Shown here: positions 39,519-50,941 of the stretch, piece by piece
Layout of the letters: the number at the start of each line of letters is the position of its first letter
Position numbering within the stretch: position 1 is the first letter of the stretch
Assembly: GCF_030269925.1 (NCBI RefSeq)
Contig: NC_085128.1
Location: 16,060,501 to 16,124,500 of the forward strand
DNA from: Bombyx mori
Taxonomy: Eukaryota > Arthropoda > Insecta > Lepidoptera > Bombycidae
Reading direction: 5' to 3'
Length of the DNA: 64,000 nucleotides
Position numbers and translations under genes: made by a program
The notes under the pieces: generated by a model
What the model saw: the letters and a program-made list of their open reading frames with translations, nothing else
Databases searched by the model: none
What the model was told of the DNA's origin: nothing

Positions 39519-42500
39519 CTACGGGCGATAATAGTTTGGGAATCGTACTTTACGACCAGACCTCGTCGTTCTGATGTTGCTTCTCTCAGTAGGTGAATTG
39601 GTGGTGGGTATTAGTATGTGCGTGTTAGTATGTGTTGTTGCTGTATTAGTATGTGTAGTTGAGTCGTGTAGTGTGTAGGCTGGCTTAAGTCGGTCTATAG
39701 AAACTGTAACTCTTTTGCCATTGACAAGGAGGTTGAACACCTTGTCTCCTCGTTGCACTACCTCATGTGGTCCGGTGTAAGGCGCTTTTAAGGAACCCGA
39801 TGTTTCATCTCTTAGAAATACGTGGCTGGTTGAAGAAAGGTCTTTAAAAACGAACGTTGGCTTGCTACCATGACGGGAGGCTGGTAACGGTTGAAGTCTC
39901 TTGGCAAAGTTTCTTAAGCGCACCACATACTCGCTCATGTCTTCTGTGTCATCAACTTTTGCCTGAAAGAACTCTCCTGGCAGTCTGAGAGTTTCACCGT
40001 ACAGAAGTTCAGCAGATGTTGTCTTGAGGTCTTCTTTGTATGCATTCCGGATACCCAAAAGCACCAAGGGCAGAGATTCGATCCAATTATCTTTGGCGTG
40101 ACAGACGATGGCGGCTTTCAGCTGCCTGTGGAATCGTTCAATGAGTCCGTTACAGGCTGGATGATAAGCTGTAGTACGTCTGTGATTAAATCCGATAATC
40201 TCTGATAACTTTTTGAAGAGTGCAGACTCGAATTGGCGGCCACGATCTGTCACGATGTCCAATGGGCAACCGAATCGTGAAAACCATCCACTCACTAGGG
40301 CCTTGGCAACCGTTTCGGCCGTGATGTCTGGTATCGGTATCACCTCAGGCCAACGTGTGAACCTATCGATGGCAGTGAGGCAATATCGGCAACCTTGTGA
40401 GAACGGCAGAGGCCCTATAAGGTCGATGTGGATATACATGAACCTAGCCTTTGGTAGCCTGAAGGTTCCAATTGGTGAAGCTACGTGACGGGAAACCTTG
40501 GCACGTTGACACGCGATGCAAGCGCGGCTCCATTCTTTACAGTCTTTTTTCATGCCTGGCCAAACGTATCTCTCAGTAACTAATTTGGTCGTTGCGTTAG
40601 CGCCAGGATGACTTAAGGAGTGTAAGCTCTCGAATACCTGACGTCGGTACTCTTTAGTGACGTACGGTCGAATGATTTTGGTACTCTCGTCACAGTACAG
40701 CTCGACATTCGATCCCGGCAGTTTAACTTTTGTTAGGAGTAATGACGTATTACTGTCCAATAAGTGTCCAAGCTCACGATCGCCTTTCTGGGCCTCGGAT
40801 AATTTGTTCAAGTCCACCGGTTGGACGATTTCCTCGATCCGTGAGAGACTGTCAGCGACAACATTGTCCTTACCTGCGATGTGTCTTATGTCAGTCGTAA
40901 ATTGTGAGATGAAATCTAAATGTCTGAACTGTCTTGGTGAGCAGTTTTCCTTTCGCGAATGGAATGCGAAACAGATGGGCTTATGATCTGTGTAGATGAT
41001 GAAATTCCGTGCTTCGACCATATGCCTGAAGTGTTTTATTGCTTCGTAGATGGCAAGCAATTCCCTATCGTAGGGCGAGTATTTCTGCTGTGACGGACTT
41101 AATTTACGGGAGTAAAATGCAAGTGGTTGCCATGGCTTTCCATCTCTGCACTGCTGCAACACGGCACCTACAGCTGAGTCGGAGGCGTCCGTCATAATTG
41201 CAAGCTTAGCCTCACAGTCTGAGTGCGCCAGCATTGCAGCTTTGCAAAGGCTTTCTTTGCAATTGTTGAATGCTGTTGTCTCTTCTGACGTGAAGTGTAC
41301 AGGGTGAGAACCTTTTGCAGATCCTGTTAATAAGGCATTTAAAGGAGCCTGGCTCTGCACAGCATTAGGTATGAACCGCCTATAAAAGTTTATCATCCCT
41401 AAAAATCGTCGGAGCTCCCGAACGGTCTTAGGAACAGGGTATCTCTTGATGGCCTCCACTTTATCTGGTAACGGTCTGGTACCTTTGGCTGATATACTAT
41501 AACCTAAGAAAGATACCTCGCTTACACCGAAGACACATTTGGCAGTGTTGATGACCATGCCGTATTCTTGAAGACGGGTGAAAATTTGACGTAAGTGGTC
41601 CTCATGTTCGTTTTGGTCTTTCGAAAAAATTAAAAAATCGTCCAAATAAGCGTAACAGAAATCCAGACCACGCAGCATTTCATCAACGAAACGCTGAAAA
41701 GTCTGTCCAGCGTTACGGAGTCCAAAGGTCATATATGGAAATTCATATAGCCCAAAGCATGTTGTAATGGCCGTTTTTGGAATATCCTCAGGGTTCACGG
41801 GAATTTGATTGTAGGCCTTTTCAAGGTCAATAGTGGAAAACACAGAGCACCCTGATAGACTGTGTGAAAAATCGTGAATGTGTCTGATTGGGTATTTGTC
41901 TGGCACTGTTCTGGCGTTCAGCATCCGATAGTCCCCACAAGGTCGCCATCCATTGTCCTTCTTGGGGGCCAAGTGCAACGGAGATGACCATGGTGATTTT
42001 GAGGGTCTGGCTGTGCCATTACGCAGCATCGCATCAAACTCCTCTTTTGCAATTTTTAGTTTGTTGGGGGCCAGCCTACGCGGTGTACATGAAACTGGTG
42101 GCCCAGGTGTAGTATTTATGTAATGTAATGTATTATGTGTTGGTGTGCGATGAATACCTGAAGGACGGGTGATGTCAGGATACTCTCTTAGTATGTGATG
42201 GTATGTGCTGTCACCAATGAGTACCTTTACCGAAGAAACAACATCAGACGGGCAGGCAGGAGAAGCCGGGGCCGCGAGTGTTGTATTATTGTCCATAAGA
42301 CGGTGGTTCCTGCAATCAACAATTAAATTGTAAAACGACAAGAAATCTACACCTATTATTGCCTTTGAGACGTCGGCGACTATAAATTGCCAGGTGAAGT
42401 CACGGCGTAGTCCTAAGTTTAAAGTTAAATTTTTGTAGCCGTATGTACAAATGGGCGTTCCGTTTGCTGCACATAATTGGTAGCTGGTCTTCTGCCGGCG

Positions 42501-42623
42501 TTCGGGCAATGCCGACCGAGGAAAAACGCAGAGGTCGCTACCTGTATCGACCAGAAACTGCGTCTTTGATGTTCGATCGGTAACGAACAAGCGACCAGCG
42601 CTCGGGCAATCATCGGTCGCCAT
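39519..42623 (-). CDS. Gypsy Pol: protease, RT, RNase H, integrase
   Basis: 1034 codons. Protease with VDTGSD at 25-30; reverse transcriptase with [11 protein letters not shown] near 265 and YLDD at 326-329; RNase H with [10 protein letters not shown] near 475 and YTDHKPI near 540; integrase with HPGA...C-x-x-C zinc region near 680-710, core acidic residues in IHIDLIGP (~731), VTDRGRQF (~790) and LIERFHR (~827); C-terminal GPHEV-type chromatin/DNA-binding region; tail rich in threonine. All active-site motifs are present. The ATG overlaps the gag stop as TAATG, so translation may reinitiate, or a -1 shift may produce a fusion. Confidence 0.95.
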   Translation of the reverse strand: MATDDCPSAGRLFVTDRTSKTQFLVDTGSDLCVFPRSALPERRQKTSYQLCAANGTPICTYGYKNLTLNLGLRRDFTWQFIVADVSKAIIGVDFLSFYNLIVDCRNHRLMDNNTTLAAPASPACPSDVVSSVKVLIGDSTYHHILREYPDITRPSGIHRTPTHNTLHYINTTPGPPVSCTPRRLAPNKLKIAKEEFDAMLRNGTARPSKSPWSSPLHLAPKKDNGWRPCGDYRMLNARTVPDKYPIRHIHDFSHSLSGCSVFSTIDLEKAYNQIPVNPEDIPKTAITTCFGLYEFPYMTFGLRNAGQTFQRFVDEMLRGLDFCYAYLDDFLIFSKDQNEHEDHLRQIFTRLQEYGMVINTAKCVFGVSEVSFLGYSISAKGTRPLPDKVEAIKRYPVPKTVRELRRFLGMINFYRRFIPNAVQSQAPLNALLTGSAKGSHPVHFTSEETTAFNNCKESLCKAAMLAHSDCEAKLAIMTDASDSAVGAVLQQCRDGKPWQPLAFYSRKLSPSQQKYSPYDRELLAIYEAIKHFRHMVEARNFIIYTDHKPICFAFHSRKENCSPRQFRHLDFISQFTTDIRHIAGKDNVVADSLSRIEEIVQPVDLNKLSEAQKGDRELGHLLDSNTSLLLTKVKLPGSNVELYCDESTKIIRPYVTKEYRRQVFESLHSLSHPGANATTKLVTERYVWPGMKKDCKEWSRACIACQRAKVSRHVASPIGTFRLPKARFMYIHIDLIGPLPFSQGCRYCLTAIDRFTRWPEVIPIPDITAETVAKALVSGWFSRFGCPLDIVTDRGRQFESALFKKLSEIIGFNHRRTTAYHPACNGLIERFHRQLKAAIVCHAKDNWIESLPLVLLGIRNAYKEDLKTTSAELLYGETLRLPGEFFQAKVDDTEDMSEYVVRLRNFAKRLQPLPASRHGSKPTFVFKDLSSTSHVFLRDETSGSLKAPYTGPHEVVQRGDKVFNLLVNGKRVTVSIDRLKPAYTLHDSTTHTNTATTHTNTHILIPTTNSPTERSNIRTTRSGRKVRFPNYYRP

Positions 42624-43462
42624 TATTGATTGCCCCTTGCATTTCCCGCTGTGTGATGGTCACATGGTCTGATGCATTTTTTAGCTTGTTCCCCGAATTT
42701 GTGGTGGTACCAACATAGAGGGTACCGTCGGTAATTGGATTGTGATCTTGTGGAGCTCGAACGATTACGCGTACGGCTGTCGAAGCGTCGCCTGGGTCGA
42801 GACATTCGTTCCATTCTTCCTGTTAGCTTTTCCACCTGCCTGGTCAGCGCGGCAATCTGGAGGGCCATACCGTCACTAGAAGTCTCCGATGATGCTGTGA
42901 CGACGGATGTCGATGCAATTTGCGAGCCGACTACGTCGTGAACTCTGTCGGCTAGTTCCGTAAGTTCATCCATATCGGCCTTGGTCTGTGACGCGATGAT
43001 GGCTTGCGTACTGTTGGGCAGGCGACTTGTCCAAATTGTGCGCAGAAACTCCTCCGGAACCCCAGGTCCAGCCAAATTAAGGAGGTGGCGGTAGAACTGC
43101 GACGGTTTTCTGTCCCCAAGCTCTTCATGCATAAGAAGCTGCTTCACCTTTTTCTCACGCGATGCTGACAGCCTCTTTATGAGTTCAGTTTTCAATTTTT
43201 CATATTTTTCTTCCGTGGGTGGGTAGCAAATTATATCTTCGACCTCGCTTGCAAATTGTGGATCCAGGTTGCCTGTGATGTAGTAAAACTTTGTCTCGTC
43301 CGTCTTGATGTTTGCTAAAGCAAACTGTGCTTCCATCTGGGAGAACCAAAGTGAGGGTTTCTCGGCATAAAATGGGGGTATCCGCACGCCCACACGATAA
43401 GTTTCTGGAACATCACCACGATTTTGTTCCGCAGACACAACTTGTTTTTTGGATACACTCAT
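42623..43462 (-). CDS. Gypsy Gag with CHCC zinc motif
   Basis: 279 codons starting 25 bases after the 5' LTR. The N-terminal half has the [19 protein letters not shown] motif (residues ~30-48) and [17 protein letters not shown] (~148) known from the Gag of CsRn1-type elements. Near the C-terminus is [18 protein letters not shown] (about 249-266), a CHCC finger instead of the usual CCHC knuckle, preceded by an arginine/serine-rich stretch. It would form the particle and bind RNA. It ends with TAA sharing its last base with the pol ATG. Confidence 0.93.
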   Translation of the reverse strand: MSVSKKQVVSAEQNRGDVPETYRVGVRIPPFYAEKPSLWFSQMEAQFALANIKTDETKFYYITGNLDPQFASEVEDIICYPPTEEKYEKLKTELIKRLSASREKKVKQLLMHEELGDRKPSQFYRHLLNLAGPGVPEEFLRTIWTSRLPNSTQAIIASQTKADMDELTELADRVHDVVGSQIASTSVVTASSETSSDGMALQIAALTRQVEKLTGRMERMSRPRRRFDSRTRNRSSSTRSQSNYRRYPLCWYHHKFGEQAKKCIRPCDHHTAGNARGNQ

Positions 43463-43473
43463 TTCCGTGTTCT

Positions 43474-43486
43474 GACGGGGTCACCA
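43474..43486 (-). other. Primer-binding site, tRNA-Trp-like
   Basis: On the minus strand TGGTGACCCCGTC follows the 5' LTR after one base. From memory, the insect tRNA-Trp 3' end would pair with the first 11 bases, with one mismatch after. CsRn1-type elements are known to use tRNA-Trp. Confidence 0.75.
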
Positions 43487-43487
43487 A

Positions 43488-43914
43488 TGTGGTTTTAGTT
43501 AGCGTAGGGTGTTAAAACTGAATAATAGTTCCCACAGGTTTATACAGTTTATTTGTTCTTTTAAACACAATAATAGTCAACACCACAAGAAGGAGTATAA
43601 GCACACGAGAAAGCAACAAAGCTGAAGTTAGATAGAAAATTATAGCTAATCGGAAGCAGCGTTATTCAGAGACATATACGTCGCGCGTGTCCGTAGTGGC
43701 GAGCCAACTGATCGAACTGCACTGCCGGCAGCGCAGCCGCTCCATCGGGCCGCGGGCGCCGAGGATGCGTAGCCACCACTATATATATATAAAATTTAAC
43801 TGCTTGTCCGGAAATAATATTATTTAATTTAACATAAAATATATTTTAGACTAAATACAATAACACTATACAATAAAATAAACTTAAAGCTATACAAAAT
43901 ATATACACGCCACA
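43488..43914 (-). repeat. 5' LTR (element sense) of gypsy element
   Basis: 427 bp, same sequence as 39070-39496; followed to the right by target duplication CATG and the rest of the BMC1 3' UTR. Confidence 0.93.
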
Positions 43915-44150
43915 CATGCATCAGCCCGCTGAGTTTCTCGCCGGATCTTCTCAGCGGGTCGCGATTCCGATCCGGTAGTAGATTAATTCGCGAAACAATT
44001 GCTCTTGAGTTGTTAGGTCTCCTTCGGAGGCGCTCGGGCAGTTGTTAGCAAATCCCACCCCTCTTGGCTGAGTCTTTGCTCGCCCACCTGTCCTGGTGAA
44101 ACTGGAAAGGTCTTCGGGTCACCAGTAAACTTTCAATCATAAAAAAAAAA

Positions 44151-45143
44151 CATTAGAACAAGGTTCCAACTTCTGGGTGCTTTAGTATAACGATCCTACC
44201 CTTCTTATATAAGTCTTATTCTTCAAAACGGAACCGAATCCGTTGCAGCAGCATAACCGGTAGGGCTGATATTCCAGAGCTGGGTAAGTATTCGCAATCA
44301 TAAAATCAAGCGGTACCCATTAATTTCTGGAATGAAGCAATCCCTTAAATCAAACGATGGATGCTATTCCGGACTTTGATTATCGGGTCCACAATTGACG
44401 CTTATATACGTTTTAATACCAGGCTGAGCCCCGTGAGTTCACCTACACGTTCGCTTAATCTAGCATAGCCCCTCGAGATGATTAACAACAATAGCTAAGC
44501 AAAAAACAAACGTTCACAAATTTTACTTTGTAATTAGCTACATCAAACTCGTATAAATGCAAAATATTATTACGTAAACAACGCTCTGCACGCGTTTTTC
44601 TTTATATCAAAAACCTACAAAGGTGTAGTTTAATTAATAACTCAGTAAACAATTACAGAACAAACATATCGCCGTCACAACACCCGCGCAGCAAAGTTCG
44701 CAGTATTACCGCGATCCCGCACCGATAGATTTTGTCGCTTAACTTTTTCAATTTCACTGTGAACCGACGACGGTCGCACCTCACGACCGCGCCAGCGTTT
44801 ATTAAAAACATAACAGCGGACTATGGACCTTTTCCGGCTGAAATTAAAAACTTAATTGCCTTGTAAATCACGTAACGTTTCGGCGCGTAAAGATTTCCGT
44901 TCGAGGTTAAAAGTCGAAGAATTCACAAATAAAACTGATTTGCGATTTTGGGCTCTGCTTATTACTGGCGAAGTGGGTTAATTGCGTGTTTCCTGGTGTG
45001 ATTTTTGAACGAGATATCGTACCGTCTGGTTTTATATGTAGCCCATTAACAGCAACGCAAACGACACCATGCACCTAACCTAGCATGCAATTGGGCGTTA
45101 AGAAAAATCTTTGAATTAGAAACGATTTAGAGACTAAAACTCT
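44151..45143. other. Intergenic DNA, a degraded family-B LINE tail only
   Basis: Around 44395-44480 GAGCCCCGTGAGTTCACCTA and TAGCCCCTCGAGATG resemble the end of LINE family B. Nothing else recognised. Confidence 0.45.
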
Positions 45144-45156
45144 AGTCTGTTTGTTA

Positions 45157-46095
45157 GTCAAGACGGTTGGCCGATCTTTCGGCTGGTCGTAGGACCGTCG
45201 AGGCGATTCGCCCAGTTCTTGTGAATTGGGTGAATCGTGACAGAGGACGCCTCACTTTCCGGCTCACGCAGGTGCTCACTGGGCATGGTTGCTTCGGTGA
45301 GTTCCTGCACCGGATCGGAGCCGAGCCGACGGCAGAGTACCACCATTGTGGTTGCGACTTGGACACGGCGGAGCACACGCTCGTCGCCTGCCCCGCATGG
45401 GAGGGGTGGCGCCGTGTCCTCGTCGCAAAAATAGGAAACGACTTGTCGTTGCCGAGTGTTGTGGCATCGATGCTCGGCGACGACGAGTCTTGGAAGGCGA
45501 TGCTCGACTTCTGCGAGTGCACCATCTCGCAGAAGGAGGCGGCGGGGCGCGTGAGAGACGCGCAAGCCCGCCGCCGTCGAGCGGGGGCCAGGGAGGCGGA
45601 TCTCGCCCAAGCCCTGGCCCTCTAAGTATTTCGGGTCCCCTTCATATGTCGGTCTGGGGACCGGCGAGGGGGGCCTAAGAAGACGACGTGCAAGCTGCTC
45701 TGCACGCGTTTTACGCAAGAGCATCCGGGTGATGGAAGGCCGGCTATCCTCGACCCACGCTGGTTCTGACCCAGCGGAGTATTCCGTAGGATAACCCATT
45801 CTAACCGGCGCCATCTAGGCGGGCTCCGGATAGCCTGCCGACCGAGAGGGCTGGTGGTCGTGGCGCCGACGACCGCTGGTCCGGCGTTCCGAGGGGGAGG
45901 GTGATGGGAGAGATGTGCTCCGCACTAAACGCTTCACTTTCCCCCCTTTGCCTTTTCATGGGTTCTGTCTCATGCGAGGTTCGGACGCGGGTTGTTGAGC
46001 GACAGGAGGTTTTAGTCAGTTCGACTCCGACATGCCCCGCCTTCCATCCCCAGGGGAGGGCGGAAGTCCGGCGATTTCCTCCTGACCAAAAAAAA
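45157..46095 (+). mobile_element. R1-clade LINE 3' end
   Basis: Flanked by an exact 13-bp target duplication AGTCTGTTTGTTA (45144-45156, 46095-46107, the last A shared with the tail). It contains the end of ORF2, a ~470-base GC-rich 3' UTR and an 8-A tail. It is strongly 5'-truncated. Confidence 0.9.
45158..45625 (+). pseudogene. R1-type reverse transcriptase C-terminus
   Basis: The frame has no ATG start because the element is cut. It encodes LTGHGCFGEFLHRIG, then the zinc-like YHHCGCDLDTAEHTLVACPA-W, DLSLPSVVASML and the FCE-x-x-ISQKEAAGRVRD end. The C-x-x-C...H...C pattern after the GHG motif is typical of R1-clade LINE proteins. Catalytic parts are missing. Confidence 0.88.
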
Positions 46096-46134
46096 GTCTG
46101 TTTGTTAAAAATTACGTCATAATCCCAACAGCTC

Positions 46135-46640
46135 TCTCTCTCTTCATAGCTATTTATACCACATGGTGGTGGGGTCAGCTTTATCTATTCTACTCCTGCA
46201 CTCCGCTTTGTCTTCGACTTGTCTTCTCACTGTTGGTAGGACTTATTGTGAGTCCGCACGGGTAGGTACCACCACCCTGCCTATTTCTGCCGTGAAGCAG
46301 TAATGCGTTTCGGTTTGAAGGGTGGGGCAGCCGTTGTAACTATACTTGAGACCTTAGAACTTATATCTCAAGGTGGGTGGCGCATTTGCGTTGTAAATGT
46401 CTATGGGCTCCAGTAACCACTTAACACAGGTGGGCTGTGAGCTCGTTCATCCATCTAAGCAATAAAAAAAAATCCTCGTCAGCAACATTGCATTCCCTCT
46501 GGTCTTCCAGCACTATACATATGTCCAGGTGGAAATGTTCTTTGCAATGCTCTACCTCTAGGTCTCCGACCCAAAAAGAGGTGGAAAGATGTAGTGCTGA
46601 AGGACAAAAGGGAATGCAATGTTGCTAACGAGGATGAAAA
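46135..46640. repeat. RTE-type LINE tail fragments in inverted arrangement, split by Bm1
   Basis: 46135-46221 and 46473-46520 are minus-strand pieces of the RTE family seen at 32.9 kb (CACATGGTGGTGGGGTCAGC, CTCGTCAGCAACATTGCATT). 46565-46640 is the same 3' coding piece on the plus strand (GAGGTGGAAAGATGTAGTGC, AATGCAATGTTGCTAACGAG). The two arms form a hairpin of ~50 bp. Confidence 0.78.
46228..46471 (+). repeat. Bm1 SINE, 5'-truncated, inside RTE fragment
   Basis: CTGTTGGTAGGACTTATTGT to GCAATAAAAAAAAA; separates the two minus-strand RTE pieces. Confidence 0.9.
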
Positions 46641-46644
46641 TCCC

Positions 46645-47410
46645 AAACACAAACAAACTAAACAAAAATCGGGAAGAACGTGCATTTATTAGCTTTAATG
46701 TTCACGTATAATCGGGCAGTTTTTATTCTCAACATAACGCATCAATTAGCGGCAGATGCCACTACACAGATACCTTTAGATTTTAGGCAGCGAGGGTAAT
46801 TCCTGGCAAGTTATTCGCCGTAACCAGGGACCTCACGAAGACGTAAAGTTATACTGGATGCGAGACCTTTATCTGCCATGGAACGGTACCTAAATATCGA
46901 GCGAGCACCAAAGCAATTTCAGAAGTCACCTTAACTCGAAGAATCTAGAGCCGTAAAAGAAACGGGTCGATTTTATAACGTGGCATTTTCAATTTCAAAT
47001 GAGACTATGAATTTGGTATTCATTTCAGAATATGCTCCCGGAGATTATTTGAATACATTAAAGTGATACTTGTATAATATACAGTCAGGACCGTGGCAGA
47101 CGTGGTTCAAAATGGCGGGCGATCGTACATTGTGGCAAAAAAAAGGAGAAGCCTGTGCCCAGCGGTGGATACCAAAGGGCCCAAGATAATGATGACGATA
47201 CTTGTATTGAACGGAAATTTATTCACCAATCTAGTCTGTATGATAATCTAATCGTACGACTTCAGGAACTGCTAAATTTAAGAAGCTTGAAATTACATTA
47301 CAATAAGATGGCGGAAAAAAAATCAGTACATGCATGATAAAAACCAGACTAGAGAGTGACTAAGATTGGAATACCAATATCAAATAAACGATACAACGAA
47401 TAACCTACCT
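46645..47410. other. Intergenic DNA with a LINE tail remnant
   Basis: About 47140-47200, GAAGCCTGTGCCCAGCGGTG and GATAATGATGACGAT resemble the 3' tail of an RTE/jockey-type LINE. No gene seen. Confidence 0.45.
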
Positions 47411-47501
47411 TTAAGGTAGCAATTGTTGTCCATGGGCTCCGGCAAACATTTAATACCGTATACTCGTATGTATATGATATAAATCACCTATGTAATAAAA
47501 A

Positions 47502-47820
47502 AAGGGTGCGTGTACTTATGTACGCGCGTAAGAAGTTATACTTTATTTTTATTAAATTTATTTCTTTTTTTTATATTAAATAGTTAATAATAAATATTTA
47601 ACGTTAATAATTTAATAATATTTAGTATGAATTATATTAAATAATAATTTTGTCATTTATATTACTAAATAATATATACGGATAGTTAACCTCAATTGTA
47701 CTGGAGCACTTGTGGGCAACTTCATTTCTGTTAATTTTGTGTCACGGTGCGCGCGCATCGTAAAATTTCACTCTCATCAATTTTTCATAACGCGCCTAAA
47801 GAAGTATAACTTCAAAAATC
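47502..47820 (+). mobile_element. TIR element family T, short copy
   Basis: Ends and right half (GGGCAACTTCATTTCTGTTA to AAGTATAACTTC) match 28459-28822. The interior 47570-47700 is a different, very AT-rich sequence. Confidence 0.75.
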
Positions 47821-47887
47821 TCCGTGCGAACAGAATTGAAACTGATGAGTTAACGAACTCGCGAACTACGTTTTATTATTTTCAGGC

Positions 47888-48048
47888 CTGTAGACGTAAA
47901 TGCCCTCACCTACCTTGACATGTGAGGTCAAACTCATAATTGTCTTAAGCAACGATCTTCCTTCAAACCGAAACATGTGACTGCTTCTTGGCAGAAATAG
48001 GACGGTGGTACCTGTTGATACTCACAATACACTCTACCACCAGTGGCT
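47888..48048 (-). repeat. Old Bm1 SINE fragment
   Basis: GTAGACGTAAATGCCCTCAC, CTTCAAACCGAAACATGTGA and CTCTACCACCAGT match Bm1 with many changes. Confidence 0.75.
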
Positions 48049-48105
48049 TCCAGTCTGACTCCACGTAAACCATGAAATCGTTTAGTCACTATTTTCGATG
48101 TTGTT

Positions 48106-48350
48106 ACTGGTGATGATACCTCTTGTTAGTCCGCACGGGTAGGTACCACCACCCCGTCTATTTCTGCCGTGAAGCAGTAATGCGTTTCGGTTTGAAGGGC
48201 GAGACAGCCGTTGTAACTATACTGAAACCTTAAAACTTATATCTCAAGGTGGGTGGTGCATTTACGTCATAGATGTCTATAGGCTCCAGTAACCACTTAA
48301 CAACAGGTGGGCTGTGAGCTCGTACACCTATCTAAACATTAATAATAAAA
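48106..48350 (+). repeat. Bm1 SINE, 5'-truncated
   Basis: ACTGGTGATGATACCTCTTG to CTAAACATTAATAATAAAAA; opposite orientation to its neighbour. Confidence 0.9.
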
Positions 48351-48980
48351 AACCTCTGACGTCATCGTATTTGCTGTAGTGTGATGTATTAAGTTTTAAG
48401 TTTTTATTAACTTTCTAGGGGTATCGATAGGGGAAGATCTTCCATGGTGGTGAAACTGCTCGGTAGACTGACGGTCCTAATTACATATTCAAACATATCT
48501 TAAATATGTCGTTAGCGAGACCCAAGCATCTACCAGCTACAAGTTTTTTATCACTTATCAACTGCGATTGTTTTCATAACTTAGTTTGATGCGTGTGATA
48601 TATGATCCCAATTATTAATATTTCTTTAGGGAGTGACAATAGATCACTAAAGGCATTATTAACTCTGGCAAACTGAATAGGAATCTGTCACTTCCATTCC
48701 TTATTACATCCGAGGCGCCAGGTTAAAGGCGACTTATTAAAACGGTCGCTTTAAAATATGTCACGTTAGGGCGCCGCCGGCGTATAAATAATGTCTGGTG
48801 GTCGAAGCGGCAGGGATGAGACGGGGTGGCGCTTCGCCGATGTACCTACGATGGATATCTGAACACTTAACATGGATACCTCTAATTATAGAATGTCTGG
48901 AGGTAAATAAATATAAATTTTACATAATATAAGACATTCAAAAGGCTGTCGATGACTTGATCTACGATTTACTTTGAGGT
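48350..48980. other. Intergenic DNA, nothing recognised
   Basis: No repeat or gene seen; GC-richer around 48770-48850. Confidence 0.45.
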
Positions 48981-48983
48981 ATC

Positions 48984-49095
48984 TTTTTTTTATTGCCCTT
49001 CTAGGCGGATGAGCTTACGGCCCACCTGATGGTGAGTGGTTACCCTCGCCCATGGACTTCAGCAATGCCAGGGAAAGAGCCAAGCCGCTGCCTAA
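48984..49095 (-). repeat. CR1-type LINE 3' tail
   Basis: Inverse of the tail at 23.0-23.15 kb: GGCGGATGAGCTTACGGCCC, CCTGATGGTGAGTGGTTACC, CTTCAGCAATGCCAGGG. Confidence 0.82.
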
Positions 49096-49335
49096 ATTTA
49101 TGAATGTTACCTTGCCTTGTTAAGCGGCTGCCTATCTATCTATCTTGCTATTGTTCCCGAATTTATATATTATATACTTGCAGGAACCTGGGAATATCAC
49201 AACATGAATAACGTCACCCGCCTTGAGAATAGAGGAGGGACTCAATTTTTACTACTAAACGTTTATCATCGTGGGTGGTAGTGCCTTTGCAGCAATTTAT
49301 AATGAGTAAACGACGCGGTCAATGGGCTACTAAGC

Positions 49336-49415
49336 CTTTTTATTGCATTGGTCGAAGGAGCTTACCTAGTTTTAAGTGGTTGCTAGAACCTGTAGAAATT
49401 ACAATGTAAAAGCTG
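49336..49415 (-). repeat. Old Bm1 fragment
   Basis: TTTTATTGCATTGGTCGAAGG, TTTTAAGTGGTTGCTAGAACC match the Bm1 tail with changes. Confidence 0.5.
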
Positions 49416-49505
49416 CAGGACATGTCGAGTCAGACATGAGTAGGTCGTCGACGGTCACTGCATCAGCTGGATCACGTGTGTACTTGGAGCGGCCATATTT
49501 AATAG

Positions 49506-49697
49506 CGCTCCCCCACTGAGTTTCTCGCTGGATCTTCACAGTGGGTCGCGATTCCGATGCGGTAGTAGATTCTGCGAAACACTGCTTTGCTAGGGCTAGT
49601 GTTGGCAAATTTCTTAGGTTGAGCCCGTGAGCTTACCTGCCCCTCCGACAGTAGCTGAAATAGCCTCTTAGGCTACCAGCGCATAGTTAGGGAAAAA
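49506..49697 (+). repeat. LINE family-B 3' tail
   Basis: CCCACTGAGTTTCTCGCTGG hairpin arm, GATGCGGTAGTAGATTCTGC, CTTAGGCTACCAGCGCATAG plus A-run. The right hairpin arm is mutated (CACAGTGGG). Confidence 0.8.
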
Positions 49698-49699
49698 AA

Positions 49700-50428
49700 A
49701 TAGCGCTCCATTAGTCTTCATAAACTGCAGACAATATAAGTTACCGGAAAATAAATATGTGAAGAAGTATCCACATTAGTCCGACCTAGCCACCGATGCG
49801 TCACGGGTGCTACCAATAGCCACGGTCGAGACCGCACAGACACTCTAGAATTTACACGGTATCCCCAACATTACATAAAATTCGATCCTAGAATTATGTC
49901 GGCCATTATCTGACCTCCGTGAACCACAGAGCTAATAGAGATTACCTACATTATTTTCAAACTTTGCAAATTTCTTCATAAAAACATTAATACAGTATTT
50001 TGTATGCTTTTCGCGGGTTGTTGATATAAGAAAAACGCTTTTAAATCTGTTAAACATTTGGAAACTATTAAGCTTTAATCATAAAAGATGATATACCTCA
50101 TAATAATATATACAAAAAATGAGTGGTTAATCTTAAATATAATTTCTGCGCGTAGTATATTACGATACAAAAGTGCATGAATAACACAGCTTACATAATA
50201 GTATAATCCTATAGCCACGCCATTTAGGTAACGAGTTAGGCATAGAATATCACAATTTTAAAAGAAAAGTAAGTTACTCTATAAACAGACCTAAGTTTAT
50301 ATCGAGTCGTTACCTAAATAAAACCACCAACCTTATCGATGGTGATAACAAAATTTCGTCTTAAACAATAATGATTTCGAACTTAAGATGTTTTAGTTCT
50401 AAGGTACCTGAGGTGCAGGGTATGTTGT
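49700..50428. other. Intergenic DNA, nothing recognised
   Basis: AT-rich, no repeat or gene seen. Confidence 0.45.
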
Positions 50429-50430
50429 TA

Positions 50431-50686
50431 CCACTGGTGATAAGACCTCTTAAGAGTCCGCACCAGTAGGTACCATCACCCTCCCTGCCTATTTCAGCCG
50501 TGAAGCAGTAATGCGTTTCAGTTTGAAGAGTGGGGCAGCCGCTGTAACTATACTTGAGACCTTAAAACTCATATCTCAAGGTGGGAGGCGGCATTTACGT
50601 TGTAGATGTCTATGGGCTCCAGTAACTATTTAACACCAGGCGGGCTGTGAGATCGTCCACCCATGTAAGCAATAAAATAAAAAAAC
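50431..50686 (+). repeat. Bm1 SINE, 5'-truncated
   Basis: ACTGGTGATAAGACCTCTTA to GCAATAAAATAAAAAAAC. Confidence 0.9.
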
Positions 50687-50941
50687 ATGGGCGCAGAGAT
50701 GTTAGGGTCGCCAGCATTGGCACTTTCAATGAACCTGTTACATTAGGACTTATTCCATTTTGACCGCACGCTTATTAGAGGGCCTTAGAGTAATGATTAC
50801 ACACCGACGCTATAATGAGACTTAGAAACGCCTTTAAAGAAACTAATAAAAAATAAAACGGGACTTTATTATTTTGGTGTACAATAAAATATACTATCCT
50901 CTCCCTCTTTCTCCCGGACCTTGCATTTTATAACAAACAGT

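Larger units (their letters stand above)
39070..43914 (-). mobile_element. Ty3/gypsy retrotransposon, CsRn1/Kabuki-like, apparently intact
   Basis: Element of 4845 bp with 427-bp LTRs at both ends that look identical, ends TGTGG...CCACA, and a 4-bp target duplication CATG (39066-39069 and 43915-43918). On the minus strand: LTR, primer site, gag, pol, polypurine tract, LTR. There is no envelope gene. Both frames are open and complete, so the copy is very young and could be active. Placement in the CsRn1 group rests on the Gag CHCC motif, the tRNA-Trp-like primer site and the Pol sequence; Kabuki is the silkworm member I know of. Confidence 0.93.
37984..44150 (+). mobile_element. BMC1-type LINE, 5'-truncated and split by a gypsy element
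   Basis: The left part is a reverse transcriptase fragment to 39069; the right part 43915-44150 is its 3' UTR. The uninterrupted 3' end at 61912-62342 shows that the two parts were contiguous around ...CAACCTAACCCATG. The 3' UTR has hairpin CCCGCTGAG...CTCAGCGGG (43922 on) and ends AGTAAACTTTCAATCAT plus 10 A. The exact 5' breakpoint is unclear, about 37985-38030. Confidence 0.88.

Noticed and set aside
45158..45814. 218-codon minus-strand frame opposite the R1 fragment
   Set aside because: Low-complexity arginine/proline composition; the plus strand has the conserved R1-type zinc motif.
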